Assembly (NCBI GenBank): GCA_025965775.1
Contig: JAOPWG010000105.1
Span: forward strand, 1 to 5,231
Origin: Modestobacter sp.
GTDB lineage: Bacteria; Actinomycetota; Actinomycetes; Mycobacteriales; Geodermatophilaceae
Direction: 5' to 3'
Length of the DNA: 5,231 nucleotides
The notes under the pieces: model-generated
What the model saw: the letters and a program-made list of their open reading frames with translations, nothing else
The model's database searches: none
What the model was told of the DNA's origin: nothing
Shown: positions 4,787 through 5,231 of the stretch, in pieces
Layout: each line of letters starts with the position of its first letter
Position numbering within the stretch: the first letter of the stretch is position 1
Translations under genes and position numbers: made by a program

Positions 4787-5231
4787 ATGGACGTCGTGGA
4801 GGTCGTGCCCTCGTTCGAGCAGTACGCATTCACCTTCGGCGGGGTCGCCCCCCTCCGGAAGGTCGCCCCCGGGACCGCACTGCGGCTGTGGTCGGACGAC
4901 GCCTTCTCCGGCGCGCTCAGGTCGGCCACCGACCTGTCCAGCGAGAAGGTCGACCTGCGCTACGTGAACCCGCAGACCGGCCCCTTCTACGTCGAGGGCG
5001 CCGAGCCCGGGGACACACTCGCCCTGCACTTCGTGGCGATGGAGCCGGCCCGCGACTGGGGCGCCTCGGCCACGATCCCGTTCTTCGGCGGGCTGACCAG
5101 CACGGAGCGGACGGCGACGCTGCAGGCGGCGCTGCCGGACACCACCTGGATCTACGAGCTGGACCGGGCGAAGAACACCGTCACCTTCGTCGCCCGGAAC
5201 AGCGACCTGCGCATCGACCTGCCGGTCGAGC
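4787..5231 (+). CDS. Acetamidase/formamidase family protein (FmdA/AmdA), 3'-truncated
   Basis: The family hydrolyses short aliphatic amides (formamide, acetamide) to ammonia and the acid; it is metal-dependent and cytosolic. 148 codons from ATG 4787 are present and the frame is open at the window edge; whole proteins have about 300-410 residues, so half or more is missing. The family signature is clear: SSEKVDLRYVNPQTGPFYVE (51-70), with NPQTGP at 61-66, then GAEPGDTLALHF (71-82), the loop around ARDWG (88-92) and PFFGGL (98-103). The start follows from the family N-terminus and the TAGGGT/AGGG element just upstream. It lies 38 bases after lldD on the same strand, so it may be co-transcribed, but no pathway obviously links lactate oxidation and amide hydrolysis. 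The actual substrate cannot be told from this half. Confidence 0.88.
   Translation, partial: MDVVEVVPSFEQYAFTFGGVAPLRKVAPGTALRLWSDDAFSGALRSATDLSSEKVDLRYVNPQTGPFYVEGAEPGDTLALHFVAMEPARDWGASATIPFFGGLTSTERTATLQAALPDTTWIYELDRAKNTVTFVARNSDLRIDLPVE

Noticed and set aside
3561..4829. 422-codon open frame on the - strand opposite lldD
   Set aside because: It mirrors the lldD codons, has biased composition and no motifs, and would also cover the amidase start.

Overview
The window is very GC-rich (hand counts of single 60-base rows give about 65-80% GC). Its protein families and leaderless-style signals fit an actinobacterium, perhaps of the Geodermatophilaceae or Mycobacteriales type; the genus is a guess. 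There are three clear, largely independent transcription units, plus one partial gene at each edge. I saw no phage, CRISPR, rRNA or tRNA.

Left (1-1711, + strand): the C-terminal 569 residues of an S9 (prolyl oligopeptidase / acylaminoacyl-peptidase) serine peptidase with an intact Ser-Asp-His triad. A 371-base spacer (1712-2082) follows. It holds several GC-rich hairpins and a weakly supported 56-codon membrane-peptide ORF (1873-2043) with a good Shine-Dalgarno.

Middle (2083-3345, - strand): a 352-residue CaCA-superfamily cation antiporter that starts with TTG. About 90 bases upstream of that start lies a well-formed yybP-ykoY-type Mn2+ riboswitch aptamer (3333 down to 3233), with an 8-bp closing P1 helix and both conserved strands. 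A TAnnnT -10 element is placed so that transcription would begin at P1. The stretch between aptamer and start can fold in two mutually exclusive ways, one of which buries the ribosome-binding site. This points to a Mn2+-induced translational ON switch and suggests that the 'Na+/Ca2+ exchanger-like' protein is a manganese exporter. This is the most interesting system in the window.

Right (3534-5231, + strand): an FMN-dependent alpha-hydroxy-acid dehydrogenase that strongly resembles mycobacterial LldD2 (L-lactate dehydrogenase). After 38 bases comes the N-terminal 148 residues of an acetamidase/formamidase family protein, which runs off the window. These two may be co-transcribed, although a TAGGGT element just before the amidase ATG suggests it may also have its own leaderless promoter. 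The antiporter and lldD are divergent and share a 392-base upstream region, mostly taken up by the riboswitch leader on the - strand.
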